This document shows, piece by piece, positions 17,394 to 26,262 of a DNA stretch of 64,000 nucleotides. The notes under the pieces are model-generated. The model was not told where the DNA came from. It worked only from the letters and a program-made list of their open reading frames with translations, and ran no database searches. Source of the DNA: Micromonospora_H sonneratiae (GTDB lineage: Bacteria > Actinomycetota > Actinomycetes > Mycobacteriales > Micromonosporaceae); NCBI RefSeq assembly GCF_042679305.1, contig NZ_JBHTMP010000001.1, forward strand, positions 248,001 to 312,000, read 5' to 3'. A program made the position numbers and the translations under genes. How positions within the stretch are numbered: the stretch's first letter is position 1; the number at the start of each line of letters is the position of its first letter.

Positions 17394-18658
17394 CAGAGGC
17401 TCGTTCCGCTGCCAGCCGCCGCCCGGGCGCCCCCGGCTGTCTTCGCCGGCTTCCGGACACCGTCGGGACCGAAGGCGCCCCGGGCGGCCAGCTCCTCGAC
17501 CCGGGTCGGGTCGAGGTTCAGGATCTCCCGCGTGACGAGGTCGAAGTCCTCGTTGCGCAACGGTGCGCGGCGGTAGGTCGGGGTCTCGGTGCCGAACCGG
17601 ACCGGGGAGGCGACCTGCCGTACGGTGCCCAGGTTGGGATGCTCGGTCTCGACGACGAGTCCCCGGGCCACCGTGTGCGGTTCCCGCAACGCCTGTTCGA
17701 CGTCGTTCACCGGGCCGCATGGCACACCGGCCGGACCGAACAGGGACAGCCAGTGCTCGGCGGTCTCCTCGGCGAAGATCCTGTCCAGTTCGGCCAACAG
17801 TTCCTCACTGTTGCGCTGCCGCTGTGCAAAGGTGGCGAAACGGCTGTCGGTCGCCAGGTCGGGCCGGCCGATCACGGTGGTCAGCCGCTGCCAGAACTTC
17901 TCCTTGGCGCAGCCGACCACGAACCAGGTGTCCCGGGCCTGGAAGAGCTGGAACGGCACCAGGGACGGGTGGGCCGAGTTGCGGGTGCGGGCGGGGCGGT
18001 AGCCCTCGTTGAGGTGCCAGGTGGCCGGATAGGTCAACATGGAGACCGCCGTGTCGTAGAGCGAGACGTCACAGTCGCCGCCGATGCCGTCGCGACGTGC
18101 CGCGTGCAGGCCGGCCAGCAGGCTGATCGCGGCGACGAAGCCGCCCGAGTAGTCGACGAGGGAGAGCCCGGACTTGGTGGGCGGCCCGTCCGGGTCACCG
18201 GTGAGGCTCATCCACCCGGCCAGCCCCTGGAGGATGTAGTCGTAGCCCGGCTCGGCGGCCCGGGGACCGGTCATGCCGAAGCCGGTCAGGCTGCAACAGA
18301 CGATCGCCGGGTTGAGATGCTTCAGGTCGTCGTACCGGATCCGCATCTTGGCCGGTACGTCACCACGCAGGTTCGAGTAGACGACGTCGCTGCGGCGGAC
18401 CAGTTCCTCGAAGATCTCGCGCCCGGCCTCGGAGGTGAGGTCCAGCGAGAGACTGCGCTTGTTGCGGTTGAAGGTCTCGAAGAACAGCGAGTCCTCGCCC
18501 TGGGCGTACGGCGGCACGTACCGTCCCACATCGCCGCCGACCCCGGGGTCTTCGATCTTGATGATCTCCGCGCCGAGGTCGGCGAGGTGCACGCTGCCGA
18601 ACGGGCCGGCCCCGTACTGCTCCAGGGAGATGATCCGTACGTCCTGCAGTGGTTTCAT
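17393..18658 (-). CDS. Class III CoA-transferase (CaiB/BaiF family)
   Basis: This 421-residue enzyme moves CoA from one carboxylic acid to another. It begins MKPLQDVRIISLEQYGAGPF, has LADLGAEIIKIEDP, NRNKRSLSLDL and GMTGPRAAEPGYDYILQGLAG; the Asp of GYDYILQ matches the catalytic aspartate of formyl-CoA transferase. The ATG at 18658 is chosen over the long upstream frame, which runs antisense-like through the neighbouring gene. Activation by CoA transfer is probably the entry step of the pathway. Donor and acceptor are unknown. Confidence 0.9.
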   Translation of the reverse strand: MKPLQDVRIISLEQYGAGPFGSVHLADLGAEIIKIEDPGVGGDVGRYVPPYAQGEDSLFFETFNRNKRSLSLDLTSEAGREIFEELVRRSDVVYSNLRGDVPAKMRIRYDDLKHLNPAIVCCSLTGFGMTGPRAAEPGYDYILQGLAGWMSLTGDPDGPPTKSGLSLVDYSGGFVAAISLLAGLHAARRDGIGGDCDVSLYDTAVSMLTYPATWHLNEGYRPARTRNSAHPSLVPFQLFQARDTWFVVGCAKEKFWQRLTTVIGRPDLATDSRFATFAQRQRNSEELLAELDRIFAEETAEHWLSLFGPAGVPCGPVNDVEQALREPHTVARGLVVETEHPNLGTVRQVASPVRFGTETPTYRRAPLRNEDFDLVTREILNLDPTRVEELAARGAFGPDGVRKPAKTAGGARAAAGSGTSL

Positions 18659-18681
18659 GCTGTTCTCCGAAACTTGGAACG

Positions 18682-19710
18682 TCACGACCAGGAGGCGATG
18701 GCGGCGATCAACCGCTGCTGTGCCTGTCGGATGACCTCCGGCGGGAGGCCGTGGGTCGGTGGGCTGAGCTTGACTGCGTCGGCCAGCCCCTCGTACTCGG
18801 CGAGACGCTGACGGACCTGCTCCGCGGTGCCGGTCAGGGTGAGCTGGTCGATCATCCGATCCGACACGTAGTCGCCGAGGTAGCTGCTGGTGACGTCCCC
18901 CTGGGCGAACCGGTCGACGATCCGCTGCTGGTCCTCGCCCAGCCCGTGCAGCGCGAAGAAGTCGGCGTAGCTGCGGACGGTCGCGTAGAAGCCGACCCCG
19001 CCGGCGGCCCAGCGGCGGGCGGTGGCCGGGTCGTCGTCGATCGAGCAGACCGCCGACACCACGACCTCGAGGTCCCGTCGGGTACGCCCGGCCTGGGTCA
19101 GCCCCTGCTCCAGCGCGGGTAGTGCGGTCTCGCGCAGCGCCAGCGGTGAGCACAACTCGTGGCTGATCCAGCCGTCGGCGATCCGGCCGGCGAGCCGGGT
19201 CATGGCCGGGCCAACCCCGCCGAGGTAGATCGGGATGCTGGTCCGGACCGGCGGTGCCGGCCGCTGGTAGCCGACGATCCGCAGGTGCTCGCACTCGCCC
19301 TGGTACTGCATCGGCTCACCCCGGTGCGAGTTGGCGACGATCTGCCGGATGACGGAGACGGTCTCACGCAGGTGCGGGACCGGGCTCTCCCACCGGACGT
19401 TGTGCCAGTTCTCGTTGACGCCCCGGACCCCGGTGCCCAGTCCGAGGATGAACCGCCCGTTGGACAGTTCGTCGATGTCCATCGCCTCCAGAGCGGTGAT
19501 CATCGGGCTGCGGGTGAAGGCCAGGGTCACCGCTGTGCCGATCATGCTGCTCTCGGTTCCGGCCGCCAGGGCCGCCGCCGAGATGGTGGCCGAACGGTGC
19601 ATCTCCGGCGCCCAGACGACCTCGGCCCCCGCGCGCTCGGCCTGACGTGCCGCCTCGGTCAACTCCGCCAGCGACTCGCCCCAGGGGGCGTAGGTGATCC
19701 AGACGGACAT
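18682..19710 (-). CDS. LLM-class flavin-dependent oxidoreductase (F420 type likely)
   Basis: A 342-residue luciferase-like TIM barrel. The F420-type features are MSVWITYAPWGESLAELTEAARQAERAGAEVVWAPE, TRSPMITALEAMDIDELSNGRFILGLGTG and IPIYLGGVGPAM with AGRIADGWISH. Actinomycetes use such proteins to oxidise or reduce small organics with coenzyme F420; FMN monooxygenases share the fold. It is translationally coupled (TGATG) to the MaoC gene before it. It may supply the oxygenation or dehydrogenation that opens this degradation route. Confidence 0.85.
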   Translation of the reverse strand: MSVWITYAPWGESLAELTEAARQAERAGAEVVWAPEMHRSATISAAALAAGTESSMIGTAVTLAFTRSPMITALEAMDIDELSNGRFILGLGTGVRGVNENWHNVRWESPVPHLRETVSVIRQIVANSHRGEPMQYQGECEHLRIVGYQRPAPPVRTSIPIYLGGVGPAMTRLAGRIADGWISHELCSPLALRETALPALEQGLTQAGRTRRDLEVVVSAVCSIDDDPATARRWAAGGVGFYATVRSYADFFALHGLGEDQQRIVDRFAQGDVTSSYLGDYVSDRMIDQLTLTGTAEQVRQRLAEYEGLADAVKLSPPTHGLPPEVIRQAQQRLIAAIASWS

Positions 19711-20249
19711 CAGGAGACGGGGGTTTCGAGGCTGAGTGGGCCGTTCTTGGCCTCGGGGAAGTAGCCCTGGCTGAGTCCGCTTTCCCGTTTGGGAATCATG
19801 ACCGAGCGCACCCAGGAGACGACCTCGTCGCCGTGCTGGTTCAGTCCACGGGTACGCATCGTGATGATGCCGGCCCATGGCTTCGAGGACGACTCGCGCT
19901 TGGCGGTACACAGGCTCTCGGCGTAGAGGGTGTCGCCCACGTACACCGGATGTGTCAGACGGATCTCGTTCCAGCCGAGGTTGGCCATCGCGTTCTGACT
20001 CATGTCGAGCACGGAGATCCCGAGGATGAGCGCCACGGTGAGGCCCGAGTTCACGATCACTCGGCCACCGGTGATCGGGTTCTGCCCGGCGAGGTGCTCG
20101 TTGAAGTGGTTCTGGTTCGTATTCATCGTGAGCAGGGTGAACCAGGTGCTGTCCGCCTCGCTGATCGTACGACCGAGCGGGTGCTGGTAGACATCGCCCA
20201 CGACGTAGTCGTCGAAAAATCGTCCGAGGATTGCCGGATGAACGGCCAT
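19710..20249 (-). CDS. MaoC-family hydratase, first gene of the operon
   Basis: A 179-residue hot-dog protein of the mesaconyl-CoA hydratase-like group: FFDDYVVGDVYQHPLGRTISEADSTWFTLLTMNTNQNHFNEHLAG carries the N-x-x-x-H catalytic pair, and LGWNEIRLTHPVYVGDTLYAES and GLNQHGDEV follow. It probably adds or removes water on an unsaturated branched acyl-CoA. AGGAGG lies before the ATG. It is the first of 13 genes on one strand, driven by the promoter at 20273-20302. Confidence 0.87.
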   Translation of the reverse strand: MAVHPAILGRFFDDYVVGDVYQHPLGRTISEADSTWFTLLTMNTNQNHFNEHLAGQNPITGGRVIVNSGLTVALILGISVLDMSQNAMANLGWNEIRLTHPVYVGDTLYAESLCTAKRESSSKPWAGIITMRTRGLNQHGDEVVSWVRSVMIPKRESGLSQGYFPEAKNGPLSLETPVS

Positions 20250-20272
20250 CGTGACCTCCTAGCGTCCGGCTC

Positions 20273-20302
20273 ACCATAAACATCTGATGTTTAGACCGTC
20301 AA
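20273..20302 (-). promoter_or_regulatory. Promoter with a 17-bp palindromic operator between -35 and -10
   Basis: Read on the minus strand, TTGACG (20297-20302) is followed after 18 bp by TATGGT (20273-20278). The spacer almost wholly consists of a perfect 17-bp palindrome, TAAACATCAGATGTTTA (20277-20293), AT-rich in otherwise GC-rich DNA. A repressor bound there would block RNA polymerase directly. The GntR/FadR-type protein encoded 300 bp away is the obvious candidate. The operon's first ATG is 24 bp downstream of the -10 box, after AGGAGG. Confidence 0.75.
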
Positions 20303-20597
20303 GGGCCAGGGTGAGGAATGATCAACGAGGACAGCCGGCGTCACCGAGACCGCCCGGGAGCCTTCACGAGTAGTGGCCCAACCCCAAGAAACACCAATAA
20401 ATCGGACAGGCGCAAAGCGGCGGACAGCAACTGACAGTGACCATCGTCGGCAGCACGGCCCCAGAGTCAGCGCATCCCGCGACCGGACACCCCTGCCCGA
20501 CTCCGACGCCGTACCACCGACAGGTACGCCAGGCGTCGGCGGGATCGGTTCCCCCGCCTCGGGAGAACCGGTCCCGTCATCGACGTACCACCCCCGG
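20303..20597. other. Intergenic stretch between the two catabolic operons
   Basis: No gene is supported here. The right half holds the hairpin at 20541-20575; the left half abuts the operon promoter. The open frames crossing it lack ribosome sites. Confidence 0.4.
20541..20575 (-). terminator. Hairpin downstream of the GntR gene
   Basis: GGGATCGGTTC pairs with GAACCGGTCCC (11 bp, one G-U pair) around a 13-nt loop. It lies just after the last gene of the Liv operon and would keep its transcription from running into the next promoter. Confidence 0.55.
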
Positions 20598-21317
20598 TCA
20601 GCGCCGGCGTCGCCGGTCCATCTGCAGGTAGGCGTCCCGCAGATGGCTCAGGTGCTCCCGCATCGCCTGCATCGTCGCCACCGCGTCCCCCGCCTCGACC
20701 AGGGTCAGCAACCGCTGGTGGTCCTCGTCGACCCGGCGCCAGAACGAGGCCGGTCCACGATCCCGACCAAACCTCGTCTCCAGCACCCGGAACACCGGTG
20801 CCGTGACGACCTCGAGCAACGGGTTGCCGCTGCACCGCAACAGAATCAGGTGGAACTCCTGGTTCTGCGGATAGGCGACGTCCCCGCTCTTGCCCCGGGG
20901 CGCCAGGGCCGCCGACCGCAGCTGCTCCAGTTGCTCGTTCGTACGCCGTTGCGCCGCGTTGCCGGCCGCCGGCACCTCCAGCAGCTGACGTACCTCCAGC
21001 AACTGCTCGACCGAGATCTCCTCGACCAGCGTCAGCAGCGCCAGCCCGATCTCCAGGTGGGCACTGATGTCCTCCGGTTCGGGAACGGCGACGAAGCTGC
21101 CGCCGGTGACCCCACGCGTCGTCTCGATCAGGTTCTGGCTCGACAGGACCCGCAGCGCCTCACGCACCGTGCTGCGCCCGACGCCGTACTGCGCGCTCAG
21201 CTCCGACTCGTTGGGAAGTCGGACGCCGGTACGTAGTTCGCCGGAGAGGATCTGCTTCCTGAGGGCGTCCGCCAGCACCTTGTACGCCGGTACCTTCGGA
21301 ACCTCGACCTCAGTCAT
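20598..21317 (-). CDS. GntR-family transcriptional regulator, FadR subfamily
   Basis: A 239-residue regulator with an N-terminal winged helix (about residues 10-75: LADALRKQILSGELRTGVRLPNESELSAQYGVGRSTVREALRVLSSQNLI) and a C-terminal all-helical FCD ligand domain, in which NQEFHLILL, DEDHQRLL and EHLSHL supply the His/Asp metal site typical of the group. FCD regulators sense small carboxylic acids or acyl-CoAs. It overlaps the FAD oxidoreductase gene by 8 bp and ends the Liv operon. Two palindromes, at 20277-20293 and 29507-29521, are likely targets, so it may control both catabolic operons. Confidence 0.9.
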   Translation of the reverse strand: MTEVEVPKVPAYKVLADALRKQILSGELRTGVRLPNESELSAQYGVGRSTVREALRVLSSQNLIETTRGVTGGSFVAVPEPEDISAHLEIGLALLTLVEEISVEQLLEVRQLLEVPAAGNAAQRRTNEQLEQLRSAALAPRGKSGDVAYPQNQEFHLILLRCSGNPLLEVVTAPVFRVLETRFGRDRGPASFWRRVDEDHQRLLTLVEAGDAVATMQAMREHLSHLRDAYLQMDRRRRR

Positions 21318-22806
21318 CGCCTGGCGACCCCCTCGCTTGCATGGCGTTCCGCGCTTCTGTCTGAGGATTATTGCGCAGACCCGGCACGGTCTGCGCCAGC
21401 CGGGCCCCCAACAGCCGACCGAGGGTCAGCGCCGGGGTCAGCAGCATGCCTCCACAGAACGAGTTGCCACAGGTCGCAGCCGCGCCCAGCACCTCGCCGA
21501 CAGCGTACAGTCCGGGAAGACCCCGGCCCGTCCCGTCGACCACCGCAAGATCGACGTCCACCGCTATCCCGGCGAAGGTGACCAGGGTGGTGCCGTGGTT
21601 CTCCAGGGCGTAGAAGGGGGGTTCCCGAACCGGAGCGGGCAGACTACGCCGCCCGAACACTGGATCGTGGCCCTGGGCGACCGCCGCGTTGTACTCCCGG
21701 ACCTGGGCGATCAACCCGTCCGGCTCGATACCCGCCAACCGGGCCAGTCCCGCCAGGGTGTCCGCTGCGTGGACACCGGGATGCCGGTTGGCCCGCTCGG
21801 CCAGTTCCCCGGGAGTCCAGCCGCCCACCACCGGTTGGGAGGCTCGCACCGCCCGCGCGTCCAGCACCTGCCAGAAGGTCATCCCCTCGACACCGGTCAG
21901 GACACGTTCCTTGGCGTCGATGCTCGGCTCGTCCTCGGCCATGAACCGACGGCCCCGACGGTCCACGTAGATCTCCCAGGGAACGCGGTCCGCCGTCAGC
22001 ACCGGACGGGCCGGCCAGGCCGCCCGTCCACCGTCGTCCGGGTCCGCCGGCAGGCCACCGAAGGTGGGTATCCACGTTCCCCGGCCCGCGACATCAGCGC
22101 CGACGGCGACCGCCATGGTCAGCCCGTCCCCGGTCGCGGTGTGCCACGCGGAGGTACGCAACGCCGGGCTCTCCAGGTCGGCCAGCAGCGCCGGGTTGGC
22201 CCCGTATCCGCCGGTGGCCAGCACCACCCGGGCGGCGAGCACCCGGTACTGCCGGTCCCCCGCGCGTACCTGCACCCCGACGACCGCGCCGGCCGGGTCG
22301 AGGAGCAGCCGCGGGACGTACGACCCCAGCGACAGTTCCAGCAGTCCGCCGGCCAGCGCCCGGTCCAGTTTGTGGCGCAGTACCCGCAGCACCGCCTGTC
22401 CACCGCCCGGCCCGTAGTACGTGCGTGGCCGGCTGTACGCCTCATGGCTGGACACGATCCTCGGTACGGAGTGCGCGTAGACGTACCCGTCGTCCACCAA
22501 CCACCGCATCGTGTCGGCTGCGCCCCGGACGGCCAGGTCCACCAGCGGGCCGGTTGCCGTACCCCGGCTAATCCGGTCGATGTCCGCCCGGTGCCTGGCC
22601 CAGTCGTCGTCGATACCGCGTTCGGCCTGCCGATCGGTGCCGGCCGCCGACAGGTGCCCGGCGGAGATGTGCAGGGCACCGCCGACGTCGTCGGACTTGT
22701 CCAGCAACAGGGTCCGGGCACCGTTCTCGACGGCGGTCACCGCACAGGCGATGCCGGCCGCGCCGGCACCGACCACGACGACGTCCACCGACCGGTCAGG
22801 CACCAA
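21310..22806 (-). CDS. FAD-dependent oxidoreductase (fumarate reductase/ketosteroid dehydrogenase superfamily)
   Basis: This 498-residue flavoprotein has an N-terminal FAD site (VDVVVVGAGAAGIACAVTAVENGA, then DKSDDVGGALHISAGHLSAAG), RVVLATGGYGANP, and a C-terminal closing FAD segment (GLYAVGEVLGAAATCGNSFCGGMLL). The architecture matches flavoproteins that dehydrogenate or reduce C-C bonds next to a carbonyl. The first codons are TTG-GTG; the GTG at 22803 is equally possible. It overlaps the ATPase gene by about 11 bp. The place between importer and regulator suggests action on the imported compound or a close derivative. Confidence 0.85.
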   Translation of the reverse strand: MVPDRSVDVVVVGAGAAGIACAVTAVENGARTLLLDKSDDVGGALHISAGHLSAAGTDRQAERGIDDDWARHRADIDRISRGTATGPLVDLAVRGAADTMRWLVDDGYVYAHSVPRIVSSHEAYSRPRTYYGPGGGQAVLRVLRHKLDRALAGGLLELSLGSYVPRLLLDPAGAVVGVQVRAGDRQYRVLAARVVLATGGYGANPALLADLESPALRTSAWHTATGDGLTMAVAVGADVAGRGTWIPTFGGLPADPDDGGRAAWPARPVLTADRVPWEIYVDRRGRRFMAEDEPSIDAKERVLTGVEGMTFWQVLDARAVRASQPVVGGWTPGELAERANRHPGVHAADTLAGLARLAGIEPDGLIAQVREYNAAVAQGHDPVFGRRSLPAPVREPPFYALENHGTTLVTFAGIAVDVDLAVVDGTGRGLPGLYAVGEVLGAAATCGNSFCGGMLLTPALTLGRLLGARLAQTVPGLRNNPQTEARNAMQARGSPGDD

Positions 22807-23533
22807 GGTAGATCTCCCGTACCAGACCGTCCTCGGCGAGCTGGGCGGCGGTCCCGTGGTGCGCGACCTGCCCCTGCCGCAGGGCGTAGCCCCGATCGCT
22901 GAGCCGCAGCGCCAGGCTCGCGTTCTGCTCGATGAGCAGCAGCGCCAGGCCCTCGTCCCGTAGTCGGCTCAACGCCTCGAACACGATCACCGAGTTCTTG
23001 GGCGACAGGCCCATGGTCGGCTCGTCCAGGACCAGCAGTTTCGGCTCGGAGATCAGTGCCCGACCGATCGCCACCATCTGCTGCTCGCCACCGCTGAGCA
23101 GGGACGCCCGGTAGCCGATCCGCTCCCGCAGCGCCGGGAACAGGGCCAGCACCCGTTCGATACGACGGTCCAGTTCAGCGGCGTCCAACCGCAGACTGTA
23201 GGCACCCATCTCCAGGTTGACCCGTACGGAGAGGTCCGGGAACAGCCGGCGGCCCTCCAGCACGCTGGCCACCCCGGCGGTCACCGCCTTCCACGACCGT
23301 GACGGCAGCGGCGCTCCGGCGAGGCGGACCGTGCCCGAAGCGGGGCGGGCCAGTCCGCCCACGATCCGGGCCAGCGTCGACTTGCCCGCACCGTTCGGGC
23401 CGATGACACAGACCGCTTCGCCGGTGTCGACCACGATGCTGACCTCCCGCAGTGCGCAGACCGCACCGTAGGAGAAGCTGAGCTGGTCGGCCCGCAACAG
23501 CGGCTGGTCCACGTTGGTCTCCGGGGTACTCAT
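22796..23533 (-). CDS. livF: ABC transporter ATP-binding protein, LivF type
   Basis: One of the two ATPases of a branched-chain-amino-acid-type importer. Its 245 residues contain Walker A GPNGAGKST, the signature LSGGEQQM and Walker B LLVLDEPTMGLSP with the usual LivF length. Its start shares one base with the stop of the LivG gene (TGATG). Transporters of this family import many amphipathic acids and aromatic compounds besides amino acids, so the surrounding acyl-CoA genes make a carboxylic acid the likely cargo. Confidence 0.93.
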   Translation of the reverse strand: MSTPETNVDQPLLRADQLSFSYGAVCALREVSIVVDTGEAVCVIGPNGAGKSTLARIVGGLARPASGTVRLAGAPLPSRSWKAVTAGVASVLEGRRLFPDLSVRVNLEMGAYSLRLDAAELDRRIERVLALFPALRERIGYRASLLSGGEQQMVAIGRALISEPKLLVLDEPTMGLSPKNSVIVFEALSRLRDEGLALLLIEQNASLALRLSDRGYALRQGQVAHHGTAAQLAEDGLVREIYLGA

Positions 23534-24312
23534 CAGACGGCCCCTTCCGTCACGGACAGCGATGGGTCGGGAAGTTCCTGGCCGGGGCCCAGGTACGACC
23601 GCAGCACCGCCTCGTCGGCCATGGCGTCGGCGACGGTGCCGTGGAAGATCGGCCGCCCGAAGTCGATGACGGTGACCTCGGAGCAGACCGCGTGGACGAG
23701 GTCCATGTGGTGCTCGACGAGCAGGATCGCCACGCCGTCCCGGTTGAGTTCACCCAGCAGCTCGGCGAGTTCCTGTCGTTCCCGGGGACTGAGTCCGGCC
23801 GCCGGTTCGTCCAGCAGCAGTACCTTCGGCTGCGCCGAGATCGCCCGGGCGATCTCGACCCGACGCTGGCGGCCATAGGGCAGGGTGGACGCCAACGTCT
23901 CCCGTACGTCGTCCAGGCCGAGCCGGTGCACCGCCTCCCTGGTGGCTGCCATCGCGTCGCCCCGGGGATTCGCGGCGCTCGCCGCGGTCAGCACGTTCTC
24001 CATCACGGTCATGGTGGGGAACAGGCGCATGGTCTGGAATGTCCGTACGAGCCGGGCGGACCGGGCCCGCCGGTCGGGACTCCACCCGGTGACGTTCCGA
24101 CCGTCGACGTGGACCGTACCGGCGGTCGGGCGTTGCAGACCGCCGAGAATGTTCAGCACGGTGGTCTTACCCGCACCGTTGGGTCCGATCAGCCCGGTGA
24201 TGGCACCCGGCTGTACGACCAACGACAGGTCGTCGACAGCGGTCAGACCACCGAATCGTTGCAGCAGCCCCCGCGCCTCGAGTGCGGGTACGTCGGTGTT
24301 GGTGGCGCTCAT
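23533..24312 (-). CDS. livG: ABC transporter ATP-binding protein, LivG type
   Basis: The second ATPase of the importer, 259 residues. Walker A is GPNGAGKTT, the signature is degenerate (LPYGRQRRVEIARAI), as is common in LivG, and Walker B is VLLLDEPAAGLSP. The LivG-specific middle (LVRTFQTMRLFPTMTVMENVL) is present. The gene overlaps the permease gene before it by 4 bp and the LivF gene after it by 1 bp. Confidence 0.93.
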   Translation of the reverse strand: MSATNTDVPALEARGLLQRFGGLTAVDDLSLVVQPGAITGLIGPNGAGKTTVLNILGGLQRPTAGTVHVDGRNVTGWSPDRRARSARLVRTFQTMRLFPTMTVMENVLTAASAANPRGDAMAATREAVHRLGLDDVRETLASTLPYGRQRRVEIARAISAQPKVLLLDEPAAGLSPRERQELAELLGELNRDGVAILLVEHHMDLVHAVCSEVTVIDFGRPIFHGTVADAMADEAVLRSYLGPGQELPDPSLSVTEGAV

Positions 24313-25373
24313 GCCACTTCCTCCAGGACGGATGCGGAATCCGGGTCGCCGGTACGGGTAGGCGACCGGTCAGGGTCCGACCTGCCGCTTCGTCGTTTCG
24401 CCCTCGCCCGCAGACTCGTCAGCATCGCCCCGAGACCGGCGAACCCCTTCGGTACGAAGGCCATCATCAGGACCACCACCACTCCCAGTACGGTGAGTGC
24501 CCAGTCACCGGCGCTGGGAATGGACTGGGTGATCCACTGGATGACCCCCGCGCCCAGGATCGCGCCGAGCGGCTGCCCGAGCCCGCCGATGACCGCCATG
24601 ACGAGCAACTGGATGGAGACGTTCGAGTTGAACAGGGCCGGGTCGATGGCTGACTGGATCGAGGCCAGCAGACCACCGGCCAGCCCACCGAACGCGGCGG
24701 ACAGGGTGAAGATCTGGATCTTGCGTCGGGTGATGTTCACACCGACCGACTGCGCGGCGACCTCGTCGTCGCGCAGGGCACGAAGCTCCCGACCGAACCG
24801 GCTCACCGTGACGAGCTGGGCCACCAGGTAGCAGGCCACCAGCGCCACGGCGACCAGGAGGAACTGCGCCATCGGGTCGATGAACTCGTATCCGGCGATG
24901 GACGGTGCCGGGATCGCGGCGAGTCCGGACGGGCCGCCCAACGGTCCGTCGATGAGCAGCAGGGCGTGAATGATCATCGCGGTGGCGAGGGTCGCCATCG
25001 CCAGGTAGTTGCCCTTGAGGCGCAGCGCGATGTAGCCCACCACCAGGCCGGCGACGCTGGCCAGCACCACCGCGATCAGCAGTGCCGCCAGGAAGGGGAA
25101 GCTCTCACTGCCCCGGGTCAGTACGGCGACGGCGTATGCGCCGATGGCCATGAAGCCGGCCTGCCCGAGGGCGAGTTGGCCCGCACCGCCGACCGCCATG
25201 GTGAGTCCCATGGCGGCGATGGCGGCCACCGCGATGTTGACGCCAACGGCGAGTTTGTAGGCGTTCGGCGCGGTCGCCGCGAATCCACCGGCGACCAGTA
25301 CCACCAGGGCGGGCCCGAGCAGGACCCTGCGGAGACCACCGGAGGCCAGCAGGGGACGAAGGGACTCAGGCAA
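24309..25373 (-). CDS. livM: ABC transporter permease, LivM type
   Basis: A 354-residue integral membrane protein with about ten hydrophobic segments. The family region ALGQAGFMAIGAYAVAVL and the cytoplasmic coupling loop GRELRALRDDEVAAQSVGVN are clear. The tail after about residue 315 is charged and cytoplasmic. It overlaps the LivH gene by 8 bp. It pairs with LivH to form the channel. Confidence 0.93.
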   Translation of the reverse strand: MPESLRPLLASGGLRRVLLGPALVVLVAGGFAATAPNAYKLAVGVNIAVAAIAAMGLTMAVGGAGQLALGQAGFMAIGAYAVAVLTRGSESFPFLAALLIAVVLASVAGLVVGYIALRLKGNYLAMATLATAMIIHALLLIDGPLGGPSGLAAIPAPSIAGYEFIDPMAQFLLVAVALVACYLVAQLVTVSRFGRELRALRDDEVAAQSVGVNITRRKIQIFTLSAAFGGLAGGLLASIQSAIDPALFNSNVSIQLLVMAVIGGLGQPLGAILGAGVIQWITQSIPSAGDWALTVLGVVVVLMMAFVPKGFAGLGAMLTSLRARAKRRSGRSDPDRSPTRTGDPDSASVLEEVA

Positions 25374-26232
25374 GGCGGGCCCCCCGACGTCCGAAGATCC
25401 CGGAGGGGACCACCAGCAGGGCGACCAACAGCAGGGTCAGCACGAGGGGCTCCTTGTATCCGCTCGGCAACATCCCGCCGAGCAGGTTCTCCACCACGCC
25501 GAGCAGCAGCGAGCCGACGATGACACCCGGAAGGCTGTCGATGCCCCCGAGTACCGCGCCGGTGAATCCCTTGAGGACGAGCAGGGCACCGACGGTGCCG
25601 CCAGCCAGGGTGATCGGCGCTACCAGCACACCGCCGAGCGCGGCCAGCCCGAAGGCCAGCGCGAAGGCGACGACCCGGGCGGCTGCCACGTTGATGCCGA
25701 CGGCCGTGGCGGCCACCGGGTCGGAGGCTGCGGCGATCATGCCCTTTCCGAACCGGCTGTGGTTGGCACCGAGGTAGAGCAGCACGGTGACGAGCAGCAG
25801 GGTTCCCCAGATCCAGAAGCTCTGGTACGAGACGGCGGCGCCGAAGACCTCGACCGAACCGGCGGTGATGGCCGGGAACGGCTCACCGTTGGCGCCCCAG
25901 ACGAGGACGTGGCCGTACGCCATGAACAGCATGGCCCCGACGCTGGCCGTGATGACGGCGGTCTCCCCGTTGCGCTGCGTCGGTCTGATGACGACGCGCT
26001 CGTAGAGCCCGCCCAGGCCGAAGCCGATGAGTGGGACCAGGACGAGGATGAGGTACATCGACACACCCTGCTGCAACATGGTGAGGCCGATCAGTCCGCC
26101 GAGGACCAGCTTCTCCCCCTGGGAGAAGTCCACCACTCCGCTCGTCCTGAAGATCAGGTGGAAGCCGATGGCGACCATGGCGTACACGGAGCCGAGGGTC
26201 AGCCCGTCCACGGCGAGGTCGAGAAGGCGCAT
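25366..26232 (-). CDS. livH: ABC transporter permease, LivH type
   Basis: A 288-residue permease with eight or so membrane spans: the start LAVDGLTLGSVYAMVAIGFHLIFRTSGVVDFSQGEKLVLGGLIG is typical, as are RFGKGMIAAASDPVAATAVGIN (coupling loop) and FTGAVLGGIDSLPGVIVGSLLLGVVENL. It follows the binding-protein gene by 30 bp. Confidence 0.93.
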   Translation of the reverse strand: MRLLDLAVDGLTLGSVYAMVAIGFHLIFRTSGVVDFSQGEKLVLGGLIGLTMLQQGVSMYLILVLVPLIGFGLGGLYERVVIRPTQRNGETAVITASVGAMLFMAYGHVLVWGANGEPFPAITAGSVEVFGAAVSYQSFWIWGTLLLVTVLLYLGANHSRFGKGMIAAASDPVAATAVGINVAAARVVAFALAFGLAALGGVLVAPITLAGGTVGALLVLKGFTGAVLGGIDSLPGVIVGSLLLGVVENLLGGMLPSGYKEPLVLTLLLVALLVVPSGIFGRRGARLA

Positions 26233-26262
26233 GACGCTCCTCCGCTAGTCAGGACACTATGG

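Noticed and set aside
21067..22902. Open frame of 611 codons on the plus strand
   Set aside because: It is antisense to the FAD oxidoreductase and GntR genes, has no ribosome site and encodes low-complexity Arg/Pro/Gly-rich sequence, as expected from high-GC shadow frames.
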